Below are positions 47,145 to 59,900 of a stretch of 64,000 nucleotides of DNA, in pieces. Each line of letters opens with the position of its first letter. Within the stretch, counting starts at the first letter, position 1. Under the pieces are notes generated by a model. It saw only the letters and a list, made by a program, of their open reading frames with translations, did not search any database and was not told the origin of the DNA. The position numbers were made by a program, and so were the translations under genes. The DNA comes from Melieria omissa (Eukaryota > Arthropoda > Insecta > Diptera > Ulidiidae): NCBI GenBank assembly GCA_963971225.1, contig OZ020267.1, positions 148,127,427 through 148,191,426 of the forward strand, given 5' to 3'.

Positions 47145-47348
47145 GTAGTAGATGTTCACAAAACCTACCGCTGTGGCAACACTATCACCGGTGCAGTTAC
47201 CAAATGTCAGTGCACAGAGACGTCACTCAGTTGAAAAATCCAGCCTATTCGCCACGTTGTGTGTGATTCACAGCGTTCACTTTCAATTGCTAGCAATTCT
47301 AAACGAAATTCCAACTCGCACGTTCCATCCTAAGCAGACAGATTCGCA

Positions 47349-48842
47349 ATGGTCTTGGATTTGGATCTATTTCGCAGCGACAAGGGCAACAACCCCGATG
47401 CCGTGCGCGAGAACCAGAAGAAGCGCTTCAAGGACGTGGCGTTAGTGGACGCAGTCGTCGAGCAGGACACCGAATGGCGACAGCGACGCCACCGTGCCGA
47501 CAATCTCAATAAAGTGAAGAATCTCTGCAGCAAGGAAATTGGCGAGAAAATGAAGAAGAAGGAACCGCAGGGCGACGATGCCGAGGCGGTGCCTGCCGCA
47601 GTCAAAGAAGATCTCACGCAAATCAATGCCGAGGTATTGCGTCAGCTAACAGTGAACCAGATCAAGAAAGTGCGTGTCCTAATCGATGAGGCAATGGTGG
47701 AGAATGAGCGTCGTCTGCAAGAAGCCGAACAAAAGCGGAATACGGCGCTGCGTGAGGTGGGCAACCATCTGCATCACACGGTGCCCGTGTCCGACAACGA
47801 AGACGAAAACCGCGTAGAGCGCACCTACGGCGACTGCGAGAAGCGCGGCAAGTACTCGCACGTCGATCTAATTGTGATGATTGACGGCATGAACGGCGAA
47901 AAAGGCACAGTCGTCTCAGGCGGACGCGGCTACTTTCTAACCGGTGCGGCTGTTTTCCTGGAGCAGGCACTGATACAGCACTCTCTGCACTTGCTCTACG
48001 CACGCGGCTATACGCCACTCTACACGCCGTTCTTCATGCGCAAGGAGGTGATGCAAGAGGTGGCGCAGTTGTCACAATTCGACGAAGAGCTCTACAAGGT
48101 GGTGGGCAAGGGCAGCGAGCGCTCGGAAGATGGCAGTGTGGACGAGAAGTACCTGATTGCTACATCCGAACAGCCCATTGCTGCTTACCATCGGGACGAG
48201 TGGCTGCCCGAGGCCACGCTGCCCATCAAATACGCCGGTCTTTCGACGTGCTTCCGTCAGGAGGTGGGCTCACATGGCCGCGATACGCGCGGCATCTTCC
48301 GCGTGCATCAGTTCGAGAAGGTGGAACAGTTTGTGCTGACCTCGCCACACGACAACAAATCATGGGAGATGATGGACGAGATGATAGCAAATGCCGAGCA
48401 GTTCTGCCAATCGCTGGGCATACCGTATCGCATAGTGAACATAGTGTCCGGTGCGCTCAATCATGCGGCCTCCAAGAAGCTAGATCTGGAAGCATGGTTT
48501 GGCGGCAGTGCCGCTTACCGCGAACTGGTCTCCTGCTCCAACTGTCTGGACTACCAGGCACGACGGCTGCTCGTGCGCTACGGCCAGACGAAAAAGATGA
48601 ACGCTGCCGTCGACTATGTGCACATGCTGAACGCTACAATGTGTGCAACTACGCGTGTCATTTGCGCCATACTCGAAACACATCAGACCGAGACCGGCGT
48701 GCGCGTACCCGAGCCACTGAAGAAGTACATGCCGGAGCGTTTCCGCGATGAGATTCCGTTCGTGAAGCCGGCGCCCATTGAACTCGAAGAGAAGGCAGCT
48801 GCCGGCAAGAAAGGCAAGGGCAAGAAAGACGCAGCTGCTTAG
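47349..48842 (+). CDS. SerRS: seryl-tRNA synthetase, cytosolic
   Basis: A single exon encodes 497 residues. The enzyme charges tRNA-Ser (and tRNA-Sec) with serine in the cytosol. The N-terminal part (about 1-115) is the long antiparallel coiled-coil arm that grips the tRNA, starting [13 protein letters not shown]. The class II catalytic core follows: '[15 protein letters not shown]' (motif 1 region), '[11 protein letters not shown]', motif 2 around '[20 protein letters not shown]' continuing QFEKVEQF, the serine-site segment '[19 protein letters not shown]', and motif 3 '[17 protein letters not shown]'. The end carries 'PFVKPAPIE' and a lysine/alanine-rich tail ([12 protein letters not shown]), as in animal cytosolic enzymes (human about 514). 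The Met at 47349 begins the conserved N-terminus and no upstream in-frame Met is needed. An AATAAA lies at 49058. From memory the Drosophila gene is CG17259. Confidence 0.97.
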   Translation: MVLDLDLFRSDKGNNPDAVRENQKKRFKDVALVDAVVEQDTEWRQRRHRADNLNKVKNLCSKEIGEKMKKKEPQGDDAEAVPAAVKEDLTQINAEVLRQLTVNQIKKVRVLIDEAMVENERRLQEAEQKRNTALREVGNHLHHTVPVSDNEDENRVERTYGDCEKRGKYSHVDLIVMIDGMNGEKGTVVSGGRGYFLTGAAVFLEQALIQHSLHLLYARGYTPLYTPFFMRKEVMQEVAQLSQFDEELYKVVGKGSERSEDGSVDEKYLIATSEQPIAAYHRDEWLPEATLPIKYAGLSTCFRQEVGSHGRDTRGIFRVHQFEKVEQFVLTSPHDNKSWEMMDEMIANAEQFCQSLGIPYRIVNIVSGALNHAASKKLDLEAWFGGSAAYRELVSCSNCLDYQARRLLVRYGQTKKMNAAVDYVHMLNATMCATTRVICAILETHQTETGVRVPEPLKKYMPERFRDEIPFVKPAPIELEEKAAAGKKGKGKKDAAA

Positions 48843-49500
48843 GCGACCCAGGCGGCAGTGGGAGTACTTGGAGGCATTTTCTAGTACTATAAGCTAACGG
48901 GCTGTATTAACGACGCTTGCAGCGCGAACAAATCTGCTTGCGATTCATTTATATTCGCTTGGTTATATTTTATACTTTTGTTTCGAACCAATTGTGAAAC
49001 AGGCAACATTAACTGACATTATTTATTACGACTCTGGCGTCTGCTTGTTAAACGAAAAATAAAGGCTACATACGTAGTTGAAAACAAGACATCGAGTGTG
49101 GTTTGGTTTAGGTTGAAGCATTTCCATGCAGCAATCGTTCACTAAATAGTGCATGAAAATACATGGCTTTATGCCAATATTGTTGTTGGCCTTCTCAACT
49201 ACATTCAATCATAACTTGTGGTCATCGATTCGGTGTTGTTGCTGGCCTTGGCACAATGCACCACTGCTGCCCATTCCACTATTTCCATCCCTCCCTCAAG
49301 AACACTGCACTACAGAAGTCTAACCATTTGTATCCCTGACGACCGCAACCCGAAGCCACACAGTTGTTTTGCTTTGCCACTTCAGAAAGGAAAATTTTCC
49401 AGCAACATCTGCGTCACAAAGAAAAAACGGAGCACCGCAGTGGGGACACAAATATTACACAAAATTAAGTAAATACTCAAAAACCCGAAAAGCTCAGAAG
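48843..49500. other. SerRS 3' UTR and intergenic region
   Basis: It contains the likely SerRS 3' end (AATAAA at 49058) and the promoter of the next gene. No further gene is seen. Confidence 0.5.
49058..49063 (+). promoter_or_regulatory. poly(A) signal candidate for SerRS
   Basis: AATAAA 216 bp after the SerRS stop codon, the first clear hexamer downstream on this strand. Confidence 0.5.
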
Positions 49501-52500
49501 ATGCGACGAACTCGCGCTGACCGCGGCGCTGCCAGCAAGGACACGCGCTGGGATCGCATACGCAAACGTTATGCGTGCAACGCCAACATGTCCCTTAACA
49601 CAGACACTGTGCGGCGTTTCATCGACATGGACTTCATAGGTGAGCACAACGAGTCGCTGCTGACCGGCGAGCGACAATGCGCCAGTCAACTGGATCCGGT
49701 GCTGGTGATGGATATGCGACACGAAATGGTAAAATAAAAGCATCTCTTTGCGATAATTAAACTAGAATTTGCGCCACTCAGTTTCAGAAAATTCCGCACA
49801 AGTTGCCGCTGGCCACTGCGGCCGGCTTGCGCAACGTGGACGCATGCGTATCGCACAATCAGGCAGTGGAGGAGCGCTACATTGCCAACGAGCTGAACAA
49901 GTTCCGCCAGCAACTGGAGAAGCAACACAAGCGCAACCAGTTGCGGCGGACTGTCCGCAAGCAGGCGGAGTGCGTGCTGCAGCTGGACAGTGAGGGCCTG
50001 ATGCACAGCTTCAAGCAGACAGCGCGGCACATTGAGGACTTCTATGCGGCGCCAATTGAAGCGCTGGCGCAGGTCGAACAGTTGTGCAAAGAAGGTTGGG
50101 AAGCAGCAGACAACAAGGAAAATGAGCTGTCCAAGGTTTGCGGATACGAGAGAGTAGACTTGACAGAAGGAGGTGAGGAGGACACAGACATTGGGTTTGC
50201 TGCGGAGATAAGTGACATCAAGGAACTAACAGTCCAAAGTCAGGAGCAACAATCCGAAGCTGTTTCCAGTGCGGAAACTACTCATTCCACTTGTAATGAA
50301 GAAGCAAAAGCCACGAATACAGAGTTCAGTGCAAGTGGTGAGCAGGAAATTACATTCGAGGACAGGACGACACTGTTAACCGAGCAAGTAAATTCAAGAG
50401 AAGAGGAGGAAAATAAATTGGACCATAGCCTAAAAAACGAACTAAAACTGGCGCAAATTTCTCAATGGAAAACCGACATAAAAAACTTGCTGAACCAGGG
50501 TCCAGAAAATGAACAAGAAGTTATAGCAGTTAAAAAAATTGATCAAAAAAATGAATCAGATTGGGAACAACGCGAAACGCAGACGCCCGCACCGAACGCG
50601 TCTGCGGATGAGCTAGAGATCAAGTTTACACAAAAGTTTGAGGAAATTAACTGTAATTGTTGCACTTCCGGTTCTGTGGCGCAGCCGGTGCGCTGTGTAC
50701 GCTTCGAGGAGGCAGTGGAGGTTCGCAAGTTTCGGCGCCAAACCTCGAATTGCTCCTCGAACACCAGCGACGACATTGACTCGGTGATCTCCGATCTGGC
50801 GGAGGAGGCGCTTTTCGAGCTGCAAATGGAGGAGCAATCGGAAAAACAAAAAAACAATTCAGAAGAGTTGGTGGATGCCGAAATAACACAATGCGTACAA
50901 ATAGAAGACAATGCCAATGCAGCATTTCCAATCGATGGCTCCAACGCGGACAATGCGCTGCTCATTGTGAAGCGTCTCGAGCTGCCTGCTGAAGCCCTCA
51001 AAGCCACGCACGATGCGCTCTCCACCAATTCAGACGAGGCAACCGAGGAAGAGTCCGCCTCAAATCATGAGCAGAATCGCATCATTGAGCAGCTGTTTCA
51101 GTCGCGCGCCCACACCAACCTCACCACGTTGCGCAAATACTTCCTCAAGTGGATACACTACACAACGCTCGAGAAACTCGAGCGCGAGAATGTCAGCTGC
51201 ACAAGTGATCGCGCGCAGAAAATCAGCTTGTTTCTGGAAAAGTTGCGCAGAGAGAAGCTGCGGCAGCATCACTGTCGACGTCAGGTCGAAGGTGGCGCCG
51301 AGCAGCAGCCGCCAGTTGAGCGGCAACGCAAGCCGGGCGAGACAGCGCAGATTGCCAAGAAATATCAAACCAAGTGAGTTGTTAGTGTAGAGTAGTCAAG
51401 TTCATCCATTAACAAATTTGTATCGTTCGCACAGGATCAAAGTGCAACAGGACATTATCGATCTGCAACGCATCAAACTCGAGCGCCAGGAGCGCCTCAT
51501 CATGCAGCTGAAGCTGCACAAGTTGTCCGAGGCGGCGCAAGAGGCGCGTCAAGAGATCAAAAACGAACTGAAAAGCGTTATTCGTTCCGGCGATCCCAAG
51601 GCCAAAGCAAAGGCCAAGTGTCTGCAGCTCATAGGCAATTTGCGCGATGCGGAAGACGAGGACTTTGCGCGGTTGAGAGGCAAAGCGCTGCTCGTGCCAA
51701 GGTTTCTGCAGGAAATGCAGGAACGTGCTTTGGAGCGCAGCGTGCGACATGAGCAGGCGCGTCAGCGGCGACTGCAGGCAGAAGCGGAAAAGGAGGCGCA
51801 GAAAATTGCCGCCGAGGAGGCAAAGGTATTTAAGCACCTTTGAACTATTATTCTTCAGTTTAATGTATAACATTCAACAGCGTCTTGAGGACGAAGAGGC
51901 CAAGCGACAGCGCATCGAAGCCTTGCGCGAGAAACGACGCCAGGAGAAAATGGCCAAGATAAACAAGGAGCGCGAACGACAGCGTGCCATCGAGGCCAGG
52001 AACAAATCGGACGCGTTCTGTCGCCGGCTGCTGCTGCGTCGAGTGGGCTTTGAGGGCTTCAAGCGGCTGCTACAGCGCAAACACGACAATCAACGCAAAT
52101 GCGAAATGCTGCGGCGAAATCTTTACAAGCGCACATATTTCGAGGCATGGCGGGATTACTATGTGCAACTTTGCGCCGAGAAGCAGCAGCGCGCCGAACA
52201 ACTGTACACATTGATCCTGAAGCGCACAGCTATGGGCGCCTGGCTGCTGTATTTGGAGAACGAGCGCAGCAAATATCTCGTAGCGGTGGACTGGTGGGAC
52301 TACAAGCGAACCGAAGCGGTGTTCAAGAGCTGGAGCAGCTACACGCAACGCATGTGCCTGATTGAGGCAACGAAAATGCATCAAGCGGCCGCGCATCACG
52401 AATGGTACGAACGCGTGGATACGAGTTTGAGTTATTTTGACTGATTATCTTCTTGCAGGCACTTGAAGTGGAAGGTGCTCGACTGCTGGCAGCGTCTACC

Positions 52501-52609
52501 GCAAATCCTGCAACTGGAGAAAGAGACAGAGCAGCGACGCCTGCGCTGGCGCATGAAAATCTGGGAGCTGCTGCCCGACTACACGCCCAACAGAGACACA
52601 TCACTTTGA
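49501..52609 (+). CDS. coiled-coil protein with SFI1-like Trp repeats (CCDC191-like)
   Basis: Five exons: 49501-49728, 49788-51373, 51435-51825, 51881-52404 and 52459-52609. All introns are 54-61 bp with GT-AG ends and matching phases, giving 959 residues. The N-terminus is basic (MRRTRADRG). A long acidic, low-complexity middle (about 170-500) separates it from an Arg/Glu-rich coiled-coil half (about 580-810). Short helices with spaced aromatic residues recur: 'YFLKWIHYTTLEKL' (about 526), 'YFEAWRDYYVQL' (822), 'MGAWLLYLENERSKYL' (853), 'VFKSWSSYTQRM' (883) and 'HLKWKVLDCWQRL' (911). This pattern resembles SFI1/centrin-binding repeats and, in overall plan and length, vertebrate CCDC191. A role at centrioles or cilia is inference only. 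Evidence for a real gene is strong; the family name is tentative. Confidence 0.85.
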
Positions 52610-52996
52610 CTTTGAATTTAAGTATATTTTGTTGCATTTAGATGTGCTCGTTTATTCTACAGCAGTAAAAACTGCCATTTGCATCGTGCGCGCGCATTAG
52701 TGCAAATATCACCGAACAACAACAGTTGCTTTCATTTACAGTGCTACATTTTGGGCTTTTGGACTTTCTGCTTTTTACTGCAGTTCTCTACGATCTAATC
52801 TATTCACATTCATTATTGAATAAGTATAAGTAGTCCGTATAAGTGACCGATTAAAGTTGTAATACTAATTTTGCTTAGATAAAAATTGAAAAAAGCTGAA
52901 TAATCTCGGCCGCTGTGCCGCTGCAATCCAAGTTACTGCTCTGCACTGGGCCAATCACCGTCTGGTGTTTTTTGGTTTGTTTGTGCATGCGAGTTT
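52610..52996. other. convergent 3' intergenic region
   Basis: The 387 bases between the coiled-coil gene (+) and the ZDHHC23-like gene (-) must hold both 3' UTRs. No other feature is seen. Confidence 0.5.
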
Positions 52997-54445
52997 TTAA
53001 AACAAAAAACTTCTCCAGTTGTGTATAAAACTCTTGGTTTTGGCTCCACGCTGACCACGTTGGCACTCATGCAGAGTTACGCCTCGTGAAATTAAGTAAA
53101 TTTGCCGCACCAAAATGATCAGCACGTACGCCGCAATGACCAAAGCGTACACCGCAATCACGAAAGCAATGCCAAACCTGCAAAAAAGACAATTTCAACA
53201 GCTGCAGTCAGTGGTAAGCGATCTTGTGTGTCTGCTGCACTTGATTACAACTACACAACTATCTGGACAGCAAATTGGCGTATACAAATCAACAAACTTT
53301 GCCTTCAACTTACTCGTACAGATCAAACACTTCGCTGCAACTGTCAGGCAGCATCAGCATCACACCCAACAGACGTGCCACCAGAAATGGATGGCAAACT
53401 GCTGTCAAAGTCAGATCGGCGCCCAACAGCAATGCCACCAACGCCAGCAGCAGGCCGCCCAGATAGTCACAGTGATTCCACTCGCCCACACAGCAGTCCA
53501 GCCAGTAGCTGTGATGATCGCGTCGCATAATACACGCGCCACACACCGAGCAATGTGCGGTGCGTGCCGGTACATACTTTCTACAACTGGCACAGATATT
53601 GGGCTGATGATGCGGCACATCAGTAGTCGACGCCTCGTCCAGATCATGCTCGAGCAGTAGGGCCGTTTGCGCGGCCGCCTCCTCCTCCTCAGCAGTGCTG
53701 GCCTCGGTTATGTCGGGCAGCTCATCTTCGGCCACTCGACTCTGCACCACATGATTTAATGCGGCGCGCTCGTGCGTCCGATACAGCAGCACCACCGATG
53801 CCCCGCTGAACAACATCAGCACCACATTCTCCTCGGGCAGCAACTCCAGCAACGGCACTGTTGCCTCAAACAGCACCACCAGGTAGAGTATGGACCAGAA
53901 GAGCCACTTGCTGAAGAAGCGCGTGCGTATGGCAGCACGCTGCACGCAGCGATGCACATAGCCAATCACGCCCACGCCCAACACAAACATCAAGACGCAC
54001 ATGTACACATTAACCGCGGCAATGCTGATCATCAGCGGTATGACAAAGATGGGCAGAAGCGTCTCCAGTGATATCTGTTTGGCGCCGCCGCGCCACGGTA
54101 TGCGCAGTCTATCCTGAAAAGTAAGCAGCATGCCACGCCGTCGGCTGAGATCGCTTGCACGGCAGGTGATGAAGCTGCAAAACAGTGTATTGATCGATTA
54201 ATGCAGCCACCACTGGCCGAACACACTCACTTGGTAAATACCAAATCAAAGTCCTCGCAATTGCAGCAGCAGCCGAGTATGTGAAAACGCTGATTGCTGC
54301 GGTCGTAGTACTCGCAGCAGCACAGCTCAGACCTCGGGTCCTTGTCCTCCTCGGCCTCTAGCTGACAGCGCGCTATGAAATCTTCGCTAGAAGCGGCATT
54401 CCGCATAGCATCAACATAATCCGCAGCACCAGCGACGACAGTCAT
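52997..54445 (-). CDS. ZDHHC23-like palmitoyltransferase homologue with DHHS in place of DHHC
   Basis: Exons 54445-54231, 54174-53314 and 53177-52997 (GT-AG; introns 56 and 136 bp) join to 418 residues; human ZDHHC23 is about 409. Residues 30-70 hold the cysteine-rich 'ELCCCEYYDRSNQRFHILGC' segment, and 92-98 read 'DRLRIPW', both diagnostic of ZDHHC23. Several hydrophobic segments follow (about 103-145, 155-175 and 185-200). The cysteine-rich domain (about 265-310) keeps the zinc ligands ('CASCRKYVPARTAHCSVC', 'DCCVGEWNH'), but the catalytic tetrapeptide at 291-294 is Asp-His-His-Ser (codon AGC at 53510-53508). Two more membrane segments and a 'FIHNWRSF' tail complete the fold. DHHC enzymes need the Cys to form the acyl intermediate, so this copy is probably a non-catalytic or altered protein. 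The start Met is the first ATG in frame. Confidence 0.88.
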
Positions 54446-55700
54446 AACAAAAACAAATCGCCAAAGTTGATTTTTCCGTTGTTGATTTCCGTCACAATAT
54501 CCACGCAGCGTGTAAAAATTTTCACGAAAAGAACAAGAACATTGATGCAGGTTTGCGTTTGGGTGGGGCCATGCGATGGCAACAAACTGAAACACTGATA
54601 ACAAACTAAAAATTTATATTTTTGTGCGTTTCTTACAATTTTTCGCTCCGTGCCCGGCAGACGGAGCTGGGCAGCATTGCCAGCTCAACAAATGCTCGTG
54701 GCTGTTTTTTGCAAAATGCAAAGAATCGGTTTTATAGTCAATATCGCCGGATTCCATCGAAGCAGTTAAGGAAGGTGAAAACAACAATAAAAACAATAAA
54801 ATATTTCTGCCTGACGTGAAGTAGAATTCGTCTTGAATTCTGCTTTGAATAGAATATGCCACATTAGTTTTAGGCGTGAAAACAAGTTGATAGTTTGCAT
54901 TTTTAAATAGAGAGTTAAGTCTTCATTCTTCTTCTTCTTCATTCTTTTTCAATCCATTATTGATTCTTCATACAGTACAGATCATTGCACACTTCAGATG
55001 ATGAGCACATAATATCACATGCTGTGCTGCAGCCGAGGTTTGCTTCCTATGCACTCGTTTTTTCTTTCTAGAATCTAGATCAAACATAGCTTCAACATGC
55101 TTACATATCCAAATAGCTTCCAGAATTGTTTTTTGTACAAAAACCAGAAATTTGATTCGAACGATTTACATTTATTGAAATGATCAAAACTTTTCACATG
55201 CTGGCAATGCCACATTATTGCATACGGCAGCATTTCCTGCGCTTACCAACAGGGTGCCCCACCCATACACAAAGTTTCAAATGTAAACCGACAATTTCCT
55301 GCCACTTCCTGCCAACTAAAAATCGTAAAACAAATCATTTTAAAGGCTTTTTTTGTGAAATAGTTATGTTGTATTTACAGAAGTTTGTTTATAATTCAAC
55401 ACAATAAAATACTCTTTTACTTAAGCGCTATGTACAACATTTCATAAATATACTATATAATTATGGGCATAATATTGACGGTAAATAATGTTTTTAGGTG
55501 TAGTAAATAATGTATCAGCGTTAAGATTGTTTGCATTTGCACACAAAACTGTAATAAATGATTTAAAACGGTTATTAGTATCGGTTGTACTCCCGGCGGT
55601 TACTACTATCTACTTAGAGACGACAACAATTAACCCCCGCATACAAAAATACTATAACATACTCAGTGGTTTAAATAGTGTTCTACTGCTTTGTGTTTAA
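54446..55700. other. intergenic region upstream of the ZDHHC23-like gene
   Basis: No gene is supported. The first part is promoter and 5' UTR of the ZDHHC23-like gene. The rest is AT-rich with short domain-free open frames and may include distal vrille 3' UTR, since vrille is transcribed towards it. Confidence 0.45.
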
Positions 55701-56948
55701 GTTTTCTTTTGTTTTGCTAAAATCACTACGAATGTACAGACAATATTTCCCTCGATGCAATCACAGGGCGTATCAATGCGAACTGGGCGCGCTGGTCGCA
55801 GCAGTTCTGGACGTATTTGGAACGTTCAACCACTTTTCCTTATGCTACACGTGCAATAATTCACAATTTCACATATGTACTTGCGTTATCTAGGCTGAGG
55901 TCGAATGAAAAGTTCGTAGCACTTCATGTGTGAATATGATTGAATACTTCAAATAGTACCTACAAATTTTATTTTACAGTAAGGTGTTTTACAATCTTTG
56001 TAGTATAAATAATGTTTATGGGATATTTGCAATAAGTGTACAATAGTGCTATTAGCCAGCTGGCAAGTAACCATGCAACAAATGGGGGAAATTCCACTGA
56101 GATACTCGCACAACAACTCCTATAAATCTAAGTAGAACTCAACACTGAATCGAAACTGTATTTTTACGATAAATATTGTAACCATTCTTTAGATTACGAA
56201 ATTGCAAAATTTTAACATGCACTTTTGTTATGATTTCTCATATGGGGTTATGCAACAACAAGGCACTAGCTACGATCGCACCAATTCAGTGAATTCGCAT
56301 TAATGCTTCACAACACCACGTCCTCTACTAGCAACAACAAATTCAAATTCGAATCGGCGCTGATCGTAGCTGTGGCCATTGCAAAGCATTTATTTAAGTC
56401 GACTCATATACTTTCTATATATATATAGTATTTATGCATCGTGGCCTGTGTACACATATTTTTATATTTAGGCATCCATCAGTGCCGTGTTTGGGCCCTT
56501 GAGCGTCTCGGGACTCCCTTTAGCTTCGGCCCCAGTACGCAGGGTTGCCATGTAAACGTAAATATATGCACACAGTGAGTGTATAAGTAGCCTAAAACAT
56601 AGCTAAAGGACACATTTGCATTTACATTAAACGCTTAGCACTAAAATTACTCCATAGAACCACACTTGTCCGCGTCTGGTGTGGGTCCGTCAGCGGCGTC
56701 TCAGCTCATCCACAATATTTACAGACACCCAACATTTAGGTAAACAAATATAGGTATGTACGCTCATTGCATGTGTTGCTGCTGTGTGTGTATACGCTTG
56801 ACGCGCTGACTTGCGAAGCGGCCTTTTCACTGCCCTGCCTTCGGCGCGGCCACTGTCCGACCGGCCAACGCAATCCTACGATATCTAAAGTGTGTATTGT
56901 CTATCCTCTCTCTCCATTGTAGAATACCGTTCGCTGCGCCGTGCGCCT
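55701..56948 (-). other. probable vrille 3' UTR and flank
   Basis: This region lies directly after the vrille stop codon on the minus strand and has no open frame with a domain. A long 3' UTR is usual for this gene in flies, so much of it is likely transcribed; the end is not defined. A CACGTG E-box occurs at 55848-55853. Confidence 0.4.
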
Positions 56949-59900
56949 TCAGATCTTCAGGTCGGCGGTGGTGACCGCCTGATCGGCCGACAGTATCATC
57001 ATGTTCTTGATGTTCGCCACCTCGGACTCGAGCCGCGCCAGCTGCGACTTGAGTATGTGCTCGCGCTCCGATGGCGTCACGACCACTATGGCCGCGCTAG
57101 CGTCGGCTTTGCGCTGGAACTGCGCCGTCCACTCGGCGCTGCCAATCGATATGCCCGAGTCGCGTTCGTCACTGGAGTTGTCGCCGTTATCGGCCCAAGC
57201 GGGCGGCGAGGCCCGATTGCTCACCGGCTCCTGTTTGATGTGTTGCAGCGCGAGCAGCGCCGTGGCTGCGGCGTCCTTGTCGCCCAGATGCGACTTGTGG
57301 CGCAGCTTCAACGGCAGACAATTGTTCGAGTCAATGCTGCTGGGACTGGTGGTGCTAATGTTGACTACGCTGTTCGTCTGGTCGGCGTCGTCGGGCGCGT
57401 CCGGCTCGTGCTCGTCGTCGCCCGAAATGGCGCCCGACGAGGATGCTGACGACAGCGAGGACGAAGTAGTCGACGACAGGACGTAGGCGGGTGAGCAGGC
57501 GCGTCGCGACAGATTCAGCACGCTGCTGTTGCCGGCCGCCGACGACGACGACGTCACCGCATCGCCGACGCTCGAGCTGACATTGGTCTCGGGCGACTTG
57601 AGATGATGGTAGACGGCGTCAAGATGCTGCACCGAAGCCGACACCTGCTCCTTGCCATACGAGTAGAGTGCGGCTGGCGCTGGCTGCGCTTGCGCATATA
57701 TCGAGACCGGCGTTGGTTGCGGCGGCGCATTGTACAGCGACGATTCGGTTGCAGCACCGACTGGCGCACTGCCAGTGTTGATGGCTGCACCTACCACGGC
57801 GACCACCTTGCGCAAGTTGTCCAGATCGTCGCAGTTGACATTGCGGTTAAGTGCGTGCAAGACGTGCAGGTTCTGCAAATTGGGCGGCGCCTGCTGCGCC
57901 GATGCCAAGTGCCGGCTGTTTTCCAGCTGCATGGCCGCGCCGCTGACAGCGGCCTGGCCATTGCTGACACCATTCTGCGGCCTGCTCAGCTCCGGGCCGT
58001 AACTGTCGGCGTGCGCTGGCTGATAGTGTTCGATAGGGAGGTGAACTGGCGAGGCGGAGAGCTGCATGTGAGCAGCTGGCGAGATCGCATGTGGGTGCGC
58101 TAACGAAGCGGGCATGTGGGTGTGATTGACGGTTTTGATAACTTGCTGCAGTGACTGCTGCGCGGCCTTGCACATCAGACTGGCACTGGCGCTGTCCCCG
58201 TTCAGACCGTTCGACTCGTTGCTGGGTTTCTGTGGCGCCAAGCTGCTGCCGGTGGGTGGCGGTGGTGGTGGCGGCGGAGCGGCTGCGGCGTTGCCGGCAG
58301 TGGCCGCATTCGATGCCAAAGCCGATACGGCACCGGGTGTGGGCGTGGGCGTTGGGCTCATGCCGTAGACAATGGCCGAGGGCACGGCCGCAGTGGCGCC
58401 ATTGAAGCCGCCGTTCAGCGACATCTTGGCGCGCTTCGTAATACTCAGCACCTGCTCGCTGGTGGGCAGCGAGGCCAATATCTGCTCAACGCTCACCAGA
58501 TTCTCGCCGGTTATGTTGAACTTGTCCTTGATTGCGTCAAGCTGCGCCTTCAGCACATGGTTCTCCTTGGTCAGCTCGACGACACGCTGCTCCAGCACCA
58601 TGTCGTTGTAGCGACGCTTCTCGCGGCTGCGCTTGGCTGCCTCGTTGTTGCGTCGCCGCCGATCCCAGTAGCTGTCGTCCTTCTTGTTGTCCGGCGTGAA
58701 CTCGCGCTGCTTGCGCTGCGTGAAGAGCTCCTTGTGCTGCTGCTGCTGCTGCTTTGTGAGATTGTGACCGTCGTACGAGTTGGAGCCGTTGAAGCTGTTG
58801 CGGAATTTGCCATTCATGCTGTCGGACATGCTGTGGCCGCTGTCGCTGGACTGTGGACTGATGGGACCGTACATGGAGTAGCCATGAACTGCAAGTAAGA
58901 AGAAGAAAAAGAGAGGCAAGCGTTGAGAAATGGTAGCGACCAAATTTTCAGCTTTAGGGCTTTTAAGACACTATTTGAATGAATGCAAATGCAAATAATA
59001 AACGAAAAGCGTTTCAAGTTCAAATGACTCTTAGGTGACATGATCGCATGCGGGTTAAGGAATTTAAAGAGTGTGTTCTCTTACCATTGCCGCCCTCGTT
59101 GGAGCTGCCGTTCATCGACAGTGTCGGCGATATCGACGGTATGCGCACGTTATTCATTGTTGTTAGTGCTTTTGTGCTGGTAGTTGTTGCTGGAACGCTA
59201 GTAGCGATAATGTTATGATGATTACTTTTGTGGTGATTATTGCTCAGAGTTGCAACGCTCAAGATCTCGGGCATGGCCGCTACAAAACGACTATTACTCA
59301 ACAGCTCGCCGCCGACGGCAGCTGAGTCATTGGTGGTGTGTTGTTGTTGTGTGCGGGCAACCAGCTCGACCACTGAGATGCGCGGTTTCTGCTGCTCCTG
59401 TTGCAAGTGATGATGTAGTTGATGATGATGATGTTGTGCTTGATGTTGTTGTTGTTGTTGATGATGATGTTGCTGTTGCAGGTCTGTGGTGTTGCACTTG
59501 ATGGTGGTGTCTAAAAATTGAAAGAACAGTAAAGGGTAAACGATTAGTATAAGGTTGATTCAGACAAAGAGGCGATATATATTTATATTTAATATGAATT
59601 AGAGTAAACAATCATATCATTAACCAGTGGGCGGCAACACTCAATACACAGCGGAATGCTGATGTAATAAAACTTTCTATTTTCCCAGAATTCGCCACTG
59701 ATCTGAGGGGGAAACCTATTTATTTATTTACTGCTAACTCATAAACATGACAAATTGTTGTTGTGTTCAATAGTTGAGGCTTTTACTTTTCTACTTTTAC
59801 TTTACAAGTGGTTGTTGCTGTAATTTATTGTTTCTATCTTGAAACGAATTGATGACAAATTCAATGGGTCAATGGCTGCTGAAAGTTGTGGCAGTTAATT

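Noticed and set aside
56892..58898. Several long open frames on the plus strand opposite vrille
   Set aside because: They are antisense shadows of the GC-rich vrille exon, whose bZIP domain fixes the real strand.
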